Below are positions 52,133-59,529 of a DNA stretch of 64,000 nucleotides, piece by piece. The translations under genes were made by a program, and so were the position numbers. The stretch lies in assembly GCF_000620865.1 (NCBI RefSeq), contig NZ_KK211190.1:1873971-1937970 (forward strand). The letters are read 5' to 3'. The notes below the pieces were generated by a model. It had not been told where the DNA came from. It worked only from the letters and a program-made list of their open reading frames with translations, and did no database searches. Source of the stretch: Exiguobacterium sibiricum 7-3 (lineage in GTDB: Bacteria > Bacillota > Bacilli > Exiguobacteriales > Exiguobacteriaceae). Positions within the stretch are counted from its first letter, which is position 1. Each line of letters begins with the position of its first letter.

Positions 52133-53107
52133 ATGGCACGCGAACGGCTTGACTATACCTTGCCGGAATTCATCGAACGGTATCTGTTTTTCCTCAGCGC
52201 GAGCGGCAGGCAGGACTCGACGATCCGGCGTTACCGCTATGATCTGATTGAAATCCACCGTTATATGACGGAAGTCGATCAGCCCCTCGAAACGATCGAC
52301 GACTTCAAGGCGATTCCGCTCGAGACGTGGAAAACGTTCATCAATGACTATCTGATTGAAGAAAAGTTGTATCAACAGGCAACGGTCGCCAGGATTGTCA
52401 CCGTCCTCAATCAGCTGAACTACCAGATTCGTCAGACAAAATCGAAGCTGATCGAATATGCCCAGCCAACACATGAGCTGACACCGCACCATGTCGCGTC
52501 ACTAGCCGAATACGAGCAACTGATCCGGACGAACCGTTCCGACCGGGGATTGACGGACCATCAACTCGTCGCACGGCCGTATTTGATTGACCGGAACGAA
52601 CTGATTTTACGGCTCTTTTACCGTTACGGTCTTCGCGTCCATCACATCATCGGTCTGAAGATGCAGGACTTGAATTTTGCACAGCGGGAGATGACCGTTC
52701 ATGACCGGCTTGGTAATGCCTACCTGTTGAATCTCGAACGTGACGATCAGGATTTAATGCTCACCTATTTAAAGACGATTCCGGAACCGGTCCGTCCCCG
52801 GTACCACTCAACCGATCCGTTTTTCGTCGCCTTTGACTTCTCGCGGATGACGTTCCGCTGGGTCTACAGTAAAAATGCCCCGAAACAATTGTCGATCGTC
52901 ATGATTACGAAGATGATGCGCCAGTTAAACGAACGGTCCGATAACAAACGGATTATCACGCCGTCGATGTTGCGGAACAGTTTCATTCTCGGAACGTATC
53001 TCGAAGAGTTAACGAAAGAGGAACGGTTGACGAAGACTTGTCTCTATAAAGAAGTTTCGCTCCGGCGTTATGCGGAAGCGGTCGACAGGCTGAAGGATTT
53101 GTTGTAA
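52133..53107 (+). CDS. Degenerate tyrosine-recombinase-fold protein
   Basis: 324 residues; the start at 52133 follows AGGAGG. The N-terminal SAM-like core-binding domain is typical (FIERYLFFLSASGRQDSTIR). The C-terminal part follows the phage-integrase fold: YRYGLRVHHIIGLKMQDLNF keeps the first catalytic Arg (168), but the box-II HxLRH pattern is SMLRNSF (Ser278, Arg281, Asn282). Both histidines are therefore lost; a Tyr is available near the C terminus (TCLYKEVS). Strand exchange activity is doubtful. It lies between hflX and hfq, without attachment sites or phage genes, and ends at its own terminator. Confidence 0.82.
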   Translation: MARERLDYTLPEFIERYLFFLSASGRQDSTIRRYRYDLIEIHRYMTEVDQPLETIDDFKAIPLETWKTFINDYLIEEKLYQQATVARIVTVLNQLNYQIRQTKSKLIEYAQPTHELTPHHVASLAEYEQLIRTNRSDRGLTDHQLVARPYLIDRNELILRLFYRYGLRVHHIIGLKMQDLNFAQREMTVHDRLGNAYLLNLERDDQDLMLTYLKTIPEPVRPRYHSTDPFFVAFDFSRMTFRWVYSKNAPKQLSIVMITKMMRQLNERSDNKRIITPSMLRNSFILGTYLEELTKEERLTKTCLYKEVSLRRYAEAVDRLKDLL

Positions 53108-53108
53108 C

Positions 53109-53141
53109 AAAAAAAAAGGAACAACGCCGTAGCATTGTCCC
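53109..53141 (-). terminator. Terminator of hfq
   Basis: On the minus strand GGGACAATGC, loop TACG, GCGTTGTTCC (two wobbles), then T9. Confidence 0.88.
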
Positions 53142-53149
53142 ATCGAGTA

Positions 53150-53174
53150 GGCGGCCCCCCGGCCGTCTTTTTTT
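53150..53174 (+). terminator. Terminator of the recombinase-like gene
   Basis: GGCGGCC, CCCC, GGCCGTC (one G-T pair), then T7. It ends in the hfq stop codon on the other strand. Confidence 0.85.
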
Positions 53175-53424
53175 AACGTGTGATTTCTTCCGTTTCCGCC
53201 TCTTGTTCATACAACGTCACATTCCGTGCCGGTGCGAATGTCGAGATGGCATGCTTGTAAATCAATTGTTGTTTGCCTTCTGATTCCAAAATGACGGTGA
53301 AATTATCAAACGACTTGATCAATCCCCGTAACTGATACCCGCTGATTAAAAATACTGTTGTCGGAACTGAATCTTTACGCAATTGATTTAAGAAATAGTC
53401 TTGAATGTTGTACGTTGCCTTCAT
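53173..53424 (-). CDS. hfq: RNA chaperone Hfq
   Basis: 83 residues. Sm1 motif ([21 protein letters not shown]) and Sm2 ([10 protein letters not shown]) are complete. The short C-terminal tail is acidic ([10 protein letters not shown]), as in other Gram-positive Hfq. It follows miaA on the same strand by 45 bp, the conserved miaA-hfq order. Confidence 0.97.
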   Translation of the reverse strand: MKATYNIQDYFLNQLRKDSVPTTVFLISGYQLRGLIKSFDNFTVILESEGKQQLIYKHAISTFAPARNVTLYEQEAETEEITR

Positions 53425-53469
53425 AAGCCCCCGTGCCCCCTCTATTTTTATCTGTTTTTTTACTTCAGG

Positions 53470-54402
53470 CTACTCCGATTTAACCGCTTTCAGAAACCCT
53501 ACTGTTCTATCATAGATAATTTTGAAGTTTTCTTCAAATGAAAGCCTTCCCATTTCAATCCAATTTCCGTCAAATTGATGGCGAAACCAGGTCAATTGCC
53601 GTTTTGCGAAGCGGCGGGTGTTGCGCTTTAACGCGTCGACAGCCGGCTCAATCGGCGCGCCATCCAACACCGGCATGATTTCCTTGTAGCCGATCGCCTG
53701 CATCGCTTTCGTTTCCTTATAACCGGCTGCGACTAACTGCTCGACTTCCGTCAGCAGTCCTTGATCGAGCATCAGATCGACACGCTGGTCGATCCGGGCA
53801 TACAATTGGTCCCGGTCCTCCATATGTAAGACGAACAACAGACTGTCGTACAAACTTGGTTCACTGCCCGAGACTTGCGTTTGTCCGCTCATCGCGACTT
53901 CAATCGCCCGGACGACCCGTTGGACATTGTTTGGATGAATCGCATTCGCCCGGGTTGCATCAAGCTGCCGCAAACGATCATGGAGGGCTTGTGCGCCCTC
54001 ATCTTTGGCAAACTGTTCCAACTCCTGCCGTAATGCCTTATCTTCCGCCTGGACGGTAAATTGATAATCATACAAAATCGCCCGGATATAAAGCCCTGTC
54101 CCGCCGACGATAATCGGTAACTTACCTTTCGCCGCAATTTCATCGATTGCCGTACGGGCTAACGTCTGGAAACGGGCAACACTCATCTCGTCATCCGGAT
54201 CAACTAAATCAAGCAGATGATGCGGAATCCCTTCCATTTCTTCGTGCGTCACCTTCGCTGATCCGATGTCCATCTGTTTATAGACTTGAACGGAGTCACC
54301 CGAAATGATTTCGCCGTTTAATTTTTTTGCTAATTCAATCCCTGTCTTCGTTTTTCCGACGGCGGTCGGCCCAACGATGACAATGACGGGCTGTTTACTC
54401 AT
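53470..54402 (-). CDS. miaA: tRNA dimethylallyltransferase MiaA
   Basis: 310 residues. P-loop GPTAVGKT at 11-18, then ISGDSVQVYKQMDIGSAK, VGGTGLYIRAIL and RNTRRFAKRQLTWFR. It adds the dimethylallyl group to A37 of tRNAs reading UNN codons. The ATG is preceded by a modest AGGAATGGTG. First gene of miaA-hfq. Confidence 0.97.
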   Translation of the reverse strand: MSKQPVIVIVGPTAVGKTKTGIELAKKLNGEIISGDSVQVYKQMDIGSAKVTHEEMEGIPHHLLDLVDPDDEMSVARFQTLARTAIDEIAAKGKLPIIVGGTGLYIRAILYDYQFTVQAEDKALRQELEQFAKDEGAQALHDRLRQLDATRANAIHPNNVQRVVRAIEVAMSGQTQVSGSEPSLYDSLLFVLHMEDRDQLYARIDQRVDLMLDQGLLTEVEQLVAAGYKETKAMQAIGYKEIMPVLDGAPIEPAVDALKRNTRRFAKRQLTWFRHQFDGNWIEMGRLSFEENFKIIYDRTVGFLKAVKSE

Positions 54403-54471
54403 GACATCACCATTCCTAGCTTATACGTGTTTGTAGTCAGTGTATCATATCTGCCTCCAGCTCAGACACGA

Positions 54472-54507
54472 CAAAAAAACCGCCGCCTTTATGAAAGGAG
54501 ACGGTTC
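54472..54507 (-). terminator. Terminator of the 30-residue peptide gene
   Basis: On the minus strand AACCG-TCT-CCTTT and AAAGG-CGG-CGGTT pair in two blocks and run into T7. Confidence 0.8.
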
Positions 54508-54518
54508 AATGAGTTCTG

Positions 54519-54611
54519 TTAGACACGGCGGATAAAGTCGTCATAGACCGCGCTAAATACACACCACCCACAAATGACTAAGCCTGTCAGCATAATTCCC
54601 CAATCAGCCAT
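54519..54611 (-). CDS. Single-helix membrane peptide (30 aa)
   Basis: A 31-codon frame: ATG 54611 behind a strong AGAGGAGG, stop TAA at 54519. The peptide begins MADWGIMLTGLVICGWCVFS and ends in AVYDDFIRRV: one transmembrane helix with two Cys and a charged C terminus. The ribosome binding site, the intact frame and a terminator 12 bp beyond the stop make a complete small gene unit. Function unknown; it could be a small regulatory membrane peptide. Confidence 0.72.
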   Translation of the reverse strand: MADWGIMLTGLVICGWCVFSAVYDDFIRRV

Positions 54612-54684
54612 GTTTGGCACCTCCTCTGTCGTCTTTACATACCTTTTGACAAATCCAGGCGTTCGTAAACCCTTTCAAGCAGGT

Positions 54685-54713
54685 TTGACACCAATTACTG
54701 GAATCGCTATGAT
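54685..54713 (+). promoter_or_regulatory. Strong promoter of a probable small RNA
   Basis: TTGACA (54685-54690), exactly 17 bp, TATGAT (54708-54713). Transcription should begin near 54720. No ribosome binding site or credible frame follows. Confidence 0.8.
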
Positions 54714-54719
54714 AAAAGT

Positions 54720-54850
54720 ACGATTGTTGCGTAGCGCAGAAGCTGACCTGCATCGGCTTCTTTTAAGAGGGATTCCCCTCTTGATTCCACGCAGATGCCC
54801 GACATCTGCAAAAAGTCCCTTTTCCATTACGGAGAAGGGACTTTTTTTTC
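54720..54850 (+). ncRNA. Probable structured small RNA, ~130 nt, four hairpins
   Basis: Downstream of a consensus promoter come four successive hairpins. (1) 54738-54761, AGAAGCTGA with TCGGCTTCT. (2) 54765-54782, AAGAGGG with CCCTCTT. (3) 54791-54809, GCAGATG with CATCTGC. (4) The terminator GTCCCTTTTCC/GGAGAAGGGAC with T8. Loops expose CCTGCA, ATTC and CCCGA. There is no ribosome binding site after the promoter. It lies in the gap between the small peptide gene and the ABC-2 exporter, 1.2 kb from hfq. I cannot match it to a known RNA family. Confidence 0.72.
54810..54849. terminator. Terminator of the small RNA, also serving the ABC-2 exporter operon
   Basis: GTCCCTTTTCC (54815-54825) pairs with GGAGAAGGGAC (54831-54841); T8 on the plus side, A5 on the other, so it works in both directions. 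Confidence 0.92.
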
Positions 54851-54863
54851 GTTTAGACTGAAA

Positions 54864-55862
54864 TCAGTACATATCTTTTTGCGTGAAGTTCCAGAACGCC
54901 ACAATCAATGCGCCAATTGTCCAACAGAGTAAGACAGCGAGCGAAAACGGTAACGTCATCCCTTCAATCGGCGGTGCTTGTCCATCCAGGTAGTTGATTA
55001 AGCCAAAGTTCACGTTGACGAGATATTTCGAACTCGTCCAACTTGAACCAAGTGTCGTCAACAATGTGCCGGAAATCAGGACGGCCATCATGATTCCGAT
55101 ACCGGTTGCCGTGTTTTTGACGAGCACGGATACCATCAAGGCAATCGTCGCGACGACCGCAGTGACGATCCAGGCGAGACCAATCGCCATCAACAGATAT
55201 TCCCACATCGGAATCGTATGCACGAATTCCGTCGAGAACGTTCCGCTCGGTGAGGCTTGGAATCCGGTCAGTATCGGCGCGGTCCACCCGTCATATCCAA
55301 GGACGATTCCGGAAATCGCATAACAGACGGCGGCGGTCAGGGCCATCAGCATCGACGTATACAACAACGTTGTCAGCCATTTCGCCATCAAAATTTTCCG
55401 ACGGCGGACGGGACGGGACAGTAAGGTCTTGATTGTTCCGTCATTTTGTTCCCCGCTGACGATATCCGCCATGATGACGATGATGAAGAGCGGGAGAATC
55501 AGCGTCAATCCTTGAGAGAAGAATATCCGGATGAAGGTTGGTGCCCCCGGATAATTCGGATTGATGTCATTATCGAGATAGTATTGATTTTGTTTTAAGT
55601 CAAACTCTAGAAACTGACGAAACTCGTCTTGAATGCTGCTTGAGGCCAAACGGTTTTGCGTATCGACGATATCTTGTTGCAATTCGACACGCCAGTCGAG
55701 TGTACCTTGCTTCTTGATTTGCTCTTGAATGTCCCGATACTGGGCATACGTAAACATCGAGACGAGGACAACTAAGATGATGGCGACGACGGCAAACCGT
55801 TTTTTCGAGGCAATCTTCATGACTTCGTTTCGGATCAGTCCGAGCATGTTCGGATTACGCAA
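54864..55862 (-). CDS. ABC-2 type exporter permease
   Basis: 332 residues. One N-terminal transmembrane helix, a ~90-residue extracellular stretch, then five further segments. IADIVSGEQNDGTIKTLLSRP-like region (here MADIVSGEQNDGTIKTLLSRP split over the loop) is the ABC-2 coupling motif. It starts with TTG 55862 behind AGGAGG, overlapping the ATPase gene by 8 bp. With the ATPase it forms a complete exporter of unknown substrate, similar in layout to bacitracin- or lantibiotic-type exporters and Na+ exporters. Confidence 0.9.
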   Translation of the reverse strand: MRNPNMLGLIRNEVMKIASKKRFAVVAIILVVLVSMFTYAQYRDIQEQIKKQGTLDWRVELQQDIVDTQNRLASSSIQDEFRQFLEFDLKQNQYYLDNDINPNYPGAPTFIRIFFSQGLTLILPLFIIVIMADIVSGEQNDGTIKTLLSRPVRRRKILMAKWLTTLLYTSMLMALTAAVCYAISGIVLGYDGWTAPILTGFQASPSGTFSTEFVHTIPMWEYLLMAIGLAWIVTAVVATIALMVSVLVKNTATGIGIMMAVLISGTLLTTLGSSWTSSKYLVNVNFGLINYLDGQAPPIEGMTLPFSLAVLLCWTIGALIVAFWNFTQKDMY

Positions 55863-56772
55863 TATGATCTCCTCCTGTCAATGTGATGAAGAGATCTTCG
55901 AGCGTCTGGACTTTCCGTTCGATCGTCCACACTTCGACGCCCGCTTCAAACAATTGTTTGTTGAGCGTTGGTGTCTTGCTGGCGTCCATTAACGTATGGA
56001 CGGTATTCGCGTCGACGATTTCCGAGACTTGGACGTCAGGAGACGCCGACAGGATTTCGTTCGCCTTGAAGGCATCATCGACACGCCAGTCAACACCCGG
56101 TGCAAGTGACTCGACCAGTTCCTTGACCGTTCCGACCTGGACGATTTTCCCGTAACTCATGATGGCGACACGATCCGCCAGCATCTCGATTTCCGCCAGG
56201 ATATGACTTGAGACAAGGACTGATAAGCCCGTTTCATCAACCAGCTTCCGGATGAATTGGCGTAAATCACGAATCCCCATTGGATCGAGTCCGTTCGTCG
56301 GTTCATCAAGAATCAAGACATCCGGACGGCCAAGCAAGGCTTGGGCAATCCCGAGACGCTGACGCATACCGAGCGAATACGTCCGGACTTGATCGTCGAC
56401 CCGTGCTGTCAAATCGACCAAATCGATGACTTCCTGAATCCGGGCTTCATCGACGTTTGGTAACATCCGTGAAAAGACTTGCAGATTTTCGCGCCCCGTT
56501 AAATATTTATAGAGCTCCGGGTTTTCAACAATCGAACCGATTCGTTGCATCGCTTGCACAAATTGTTTGCGCACATCAAAGTCGCAGACGGTGATTTTAC
56601 CGGATGTCGGTTTGATTAAACCAACAAGCATCCGGATCGTCGTCGTCTTTCCGGCACCGTTGGGTCCGAGGAATCCGAATACTTCACCGGGAAAGATTTC
56701 AAATGAAATATTATCGATGATTGTTTTCTTTCCAATGACTTTTGTGACTGATTCTAATTTTACAGTTGGTTT
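55855..56772 (-). CDS. ABC-2 exporter ATPase
   Basis: 305 residues. Walker A GPNGAGKTT, signature YSLGMRQR, Walker B VLILDEPTNGLDP, then the H-loop SSHIL. A C-terminal extension of ~80 residues is typical of the CcmA/BcrA-like group. The start was put at GTG 56772, which has AAGAGG eight bases upstream; a GTG at 56784 abuts that sequence. First gene of a two-gene operon. Confidence 0.93.
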   Translation of the reverse strand, partial: KPTVKLESVTKVIGKKTIIDNISFEIFPGEVFGFLGPNGAGKTTTIRMLVGLIKPTSGKITVCDFDVRKQFVQAMQRIGSIVENPELYKYLTGRENLQVFSRMLPNVDEARIQEVIDLVDLTARVDDQVRTYSLGMRQRLGIAQALLGRPDVLILDEPTNGLDPMGIRDLRQFIRKLVDETGLSVLVSSHILAEIEMLADRVAIMSYGKIVQVGTVKELVESLAPGVDWRVDDAFKANEILSASPDVQVSEIVDANTVHTLMDASKTPTLNKQLFEAGVEVWTIERKVQTLEDLFITLTGGDHIA

Positions 56773-56901
56773 CACGTCTCTCACCTCTTACTATCCATTC
56801 TAGCGGAATAATGAATGATTTACCTTATTGGAACACTTCAAAACCGCACATTTCGAAAAGTTTTGCTACAATCATAGTAATAGCAAAAGGAGGAACGGTT
56901 C

Positions 56902-57666
56902 ATGAAACGATATCTTTGGCCACTTTTTTTAATAGTTTCTCTTATTTTAACGGCAGTCTTCGGGTACGGTTTTGCCAGTGCCTATAACGATGTCGTCAAT
57001 CCCCCGAAACGGGCTGTCTTGACGCCGACAAAGGAAGACCCGGTTAAAAAGGGCGGTACCTATGTCGCACTTGGTGACTCCCTGACACGTGGTGTCGGTG
57101 CCTCAAACGGAAACAGTTATGCCGCCATCGTCGGTCGCGATCTTGTCAAAAATGACCGCGTCGAACGTTTCCAAAATCTTGCCGTCAGCGGTGCCCGGAC
57201 GGAAGATCTCTTAAAACAATTGAAACAAAAAGAAGTCCGTCGTACGTTGTCCCAAGCAAAAGTCATCTCGGTGACGATTGGCGGTAACGATTTGTTTAAT
57301 CGTGGTGAAGGGGTCGCAAACTTTGATGCCAAAAAGACAGGTGCTACAATTACAACGGCTCAAACCAACCTTGCCAAAACGTTCCGCATCTTGCGGGAAG
57401 AAAACCCGGATGCCGTCATCTTCTATGTCGGACTCTATAATCCGTTCCGCGCCAGTGAAAACGGCAAAGCGTTTGACGCAATCGTCCAGGACTGGAACGC
57501 TAAATCCCGGACACTTGGTCTGAAATACGATATCGAAATCATCGATACGTTCAACCTCGTCCGTGATGTCAAACGTGATCTTTCAAGCGATCAGTTCCAC
57601 CCGAACGACTCGACATACGAAGATATTGCTAAAGCAGCCATTCTCGCAGTCGAAAAACGTTTTTAA
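56902..57666 (+). CDS. SGNH/GDSL-family esterase, membrane-anchored
   Basis: 254 residues. An N-terminal hydrophobic segment (8-28) puts the enzyme outside the cell. Block I is ALGDSLTRG with Ser60; block III GGND; block V DQFHPN with the catalytic Asp/His. This is the YpmR-like group of Firmicute GDSL lipases/esterases. AAAGGAGG precedes the ATG. Single gene between divergent ABC-2 genes and a shared terminator. Confidence 0.92.
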   Translation: MKRYLWPLFLIVSLILTAVFGYGFASAYNDVVNPPKRAVLTPTKEDPVKKGGTYVALGDSLTRGVGASNGNSYAAIVGRDLVKNDRVERFQNLAVSGARTEDLLKQLKQKEVRRTLSQAKVISVTIGGNDLFNRGEGVANFDAKKTGATITTAQTNLAKTFRILREENPDAVIFYVGLYNPFRASENGKAFDAIVQDWNAKSRTLGLKYDIEIIDTFNLVRDVKRDLSSDQFHPNDSTYEDIAKAAILAVEKRF

Positions 57667-57675
57667 TCGAATAAC

Positions 57676-57724
57676 AAAAAGGGTTATCCGAAAGCAGTTG
57701 TTCCGCTTCCGGATAACCCTTTTA
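57676..57724. terminator. Bidirectional terminator between convergent genes
   Basis: AAAAGGGTTATCCG-A-AAGC and GCTT-C-CGGATAACCCTTTT pair around a 9-base loop. Confidence 0.92.
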
Positions 57725-57752
57725 TTCTGTCCGTGCTCCATCCCGTGCGTCT

Positions 57753-58109
57753 CTATTTCAAGCGTTTAGCAAAGGCAATCAAGACCCACTGTAACGGCAA
57801 ACGACCCCATAATCCCCAAGCCGGTAATGTTTTCCCGTTAACCGGTTTCGGATTGACCGCCATGTTGATATTCGCCGGTAAGACGGCATATAAAAACGCC
57901 GGTAACGTCTTGCGAACACAATCAACGCCCCGTCCGGACAGCAACATCAAACCGTACAGGATTTCGATGACACCTGTAACTTGGACGAAAAAACGTTTGA
58001 ACGGGATGAAAGCGGGCATAATCTTAACAAATCCCTTTTCATTCCGGAAATGACCGATTCCGGCAAACAATAAACCGGCACCGTACAGAACACGTAGTAC
58101 ATACTTCAT
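57753..58109 (-). CDS. DoxX-like small membrane protein
   Basis: 118 residues, four hydrophobic segments. The opening YVLRVLYGAGLLFAGIGHF and the TGVIEILYGLMLL segment match the DoxX/DoxX-like family. AAGGGAGAG precedes the ATG. Function is unclear; members are linked to thiol redox or membrane integrity in other bacteria. Confidence 0.85.
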   Translation of the reverse strand: MKYVLRVLYGAGLLFAGIGHFRNEKGFVKIMPAFIPFKRFFVQVTGVIEILYGLMLLSGRGVDCVRKTLPAFLYAVLPANINMAVNPKPVNGKTLPAWGLWGRLPLQWVLIAFAKRLK

Positions 58110-58320
58110 CTGAATCTCTCCCTTTGTGACTAAGTTTGTTACTAAGTACGAAACACATTCAGTGTACCGAACTGACCGGCTCTACTCAACTGTTTGAGAT
58201 TGTTGTCGAATTATGGGGAATGATGAGGCATTTTGGAAAAACCACCGTAATTTCATTCCGTTCGATTAAATCTGATACATTAATATTAGAAAAAAACACC
58301 ACATGAAGGGATGGATTTCG

Positions 58321-59451
58321 ATGGCAGGAAAAACAAGACAACTCTTACCGGGACTTACCGGAGGCATCATCGGTGCTGTACTTACCGCGACGGTCGCCTT
58401 TCCGATTTTGATGGATCAAGAACAGCAAGTCGCCGATACGCCACTCTCAAACGGGATGCCAAAACAAATTTCGACGACGACAAGCGATCCGGTGACGAAT
58501 GCCGTCGCAACGGCACAAAAATCTGTCGTCACGGTCACGAACTATCAATCAGGTAATTCGATGAGTCAGGAAGAAGCAGCAGCGGGTTCCGGCTCAGGTG
58601 TCATCTATAAAAAAGCAGACGGCAAAGCCTACATCATCACGAATCACCACGTCGTCGACGGTGCCTCTAAACTCGAAGTCACGTTAAACAATGGAAAAAC
58701 ACTCAGTGCCAAATTATTAGGCAGTGACGAAACGTATGATTTAGCAGTGTTGGAAGTCAATGCCAGTGATGTCCCGTCCGTCATCACACTTGGAAAATCG
58801 GCTGATTTGAAAGCCGGTCAAACCGTCCTTGCGATCGGGAATCCGCTCGGTGAGTTCCAAAACTCCGTCACCCGCGGAATCGTCAGCTCAAACGACCGGA
58901 CCGTTCCAGTCGATACGAACAAGGATGGACAGGATGACTTCAATACAACGGTCATCCAGACCGATGCCGCCATCAATCCGGGGAACTCCGGTGGTGCCTT
59001 GATTAATGAACAAGGACAACTGGTCGGAATCAACTCGATGAAGATTGCCGAGACCGGGGTCGAAGGAGTCGGCTTCAGCATCCCGATTGATGATGCCTTA
59101 CCGATTTTAAAACAGCTCGAAACAAACGGTAAAGTCAAACACCCGACGCTCGGTGTCTCATTGCAGGATGTCTCGGCCTTCCCTGCCGGCTATCTGCTCG
59201 ATCAAGTCAAACTGCCGGAATCACAAAAAACAGGTGTCGTCGTCATGTCCGTCGAGCCGAACAGCCCTGCTGCCTCCGCTAAATTAAAAACTGGTGATGT
59301 CATCACGAAAATCAACAATGAAGAAATCAAGAGTTTTGTCGATATCAAGACGGCGCTTATTAAATCCGATGGAAATGTCACCTTGACCATCATCCGTGAC
59401 GGTAAAGAACTGAACGTCTCGACAAAAACAACGACAACGGACCAACTGTAA
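58321..59451 (+). CDS. HtrA-like membrane-anchored serine protease
   Basis: 376 residues. A transmembrane helix (11-31), a trypsin-like domain with His110 (TNHHV), Asp140 (ETYDLAVLEV) and Ser223 (NPGNSGGAL), and a C-terminal PDZ domain (~285-370: GVVVMSVEPNSPAASAKLKT). It is a quality-control protease for misfolded exported proteins, like B. subtilis HtrA/HtrB/YyxA. The start at 58321 follows AAGGGA; an ATG six codons upstream is less well placed. Unusually it may be insulated from the next gene only by the hairpin described at 59478. Confidence 0.93.
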   Translation: MAGKTRQLLPGLTGGIIGAVLTATVAFPILMDQEQQVADTPLSNGMPKQISTTTSDPVTNAVATAQKSVVTVTNYQSGNSMSQEEAAAGSGSGVIYKKADGKAYIITNHHVVDGASKLEVTLNNGKTLSAKLLGSDETYDLAVLEVNASDVPSVITLGKSADLKAGQTVLAIGNPLGEFQNSVTRGIVSSNDRTVPVDTNKDGQDDFNTTVIQTDAAINPGNSGGALINEQGQLVGINSMKIAETGVEGVGFSIPIDDALPILKQLETNGKVKHPTLGVSLQDVSAFPAGYLLDQVKLPESQKTGVVVMSVEPNSPAASAKLKTGDVITKINNEEIKSFVDIKTALIKSDGNVTLTIIRDGKELNVSTKTTTTDQL

Positions 59452-59477
59452 ACAACTGACAAGATACGTTTCAACCC

Positions 59478-59529
59478 CCTCCCATATCGGGTATTGTTTT
59501 ATAACAATATCGATTGGGAGGCTTTTTTT
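59478..59529 (+). promoter_or_regulatory. Terminator-like hairpin that includes the next gene's ribosome binding site
   Basis: CCTCCCA at the left end pairs with TGGGAGG at the right end; inside, TATTGTT (59492-59498) pairs exactly with AACAATA (59503-59509) around TTAT. CTTTTTTT follows, ending at 59529, one base before ATG 59530. GGGAGG in the 3' arm is the only ribosome binding site of the next gene. The inner 18-bp palindrome could also be a protein-binding site. Confidence 0.75.

Noticed and set aside
54574-54861. 95-codon plus-strand frame over the small RNA region
   Set aside because: Its internal ATG lies inside the -10 box of the small-RNA promoter, and no ribosome binding site precedes any start.
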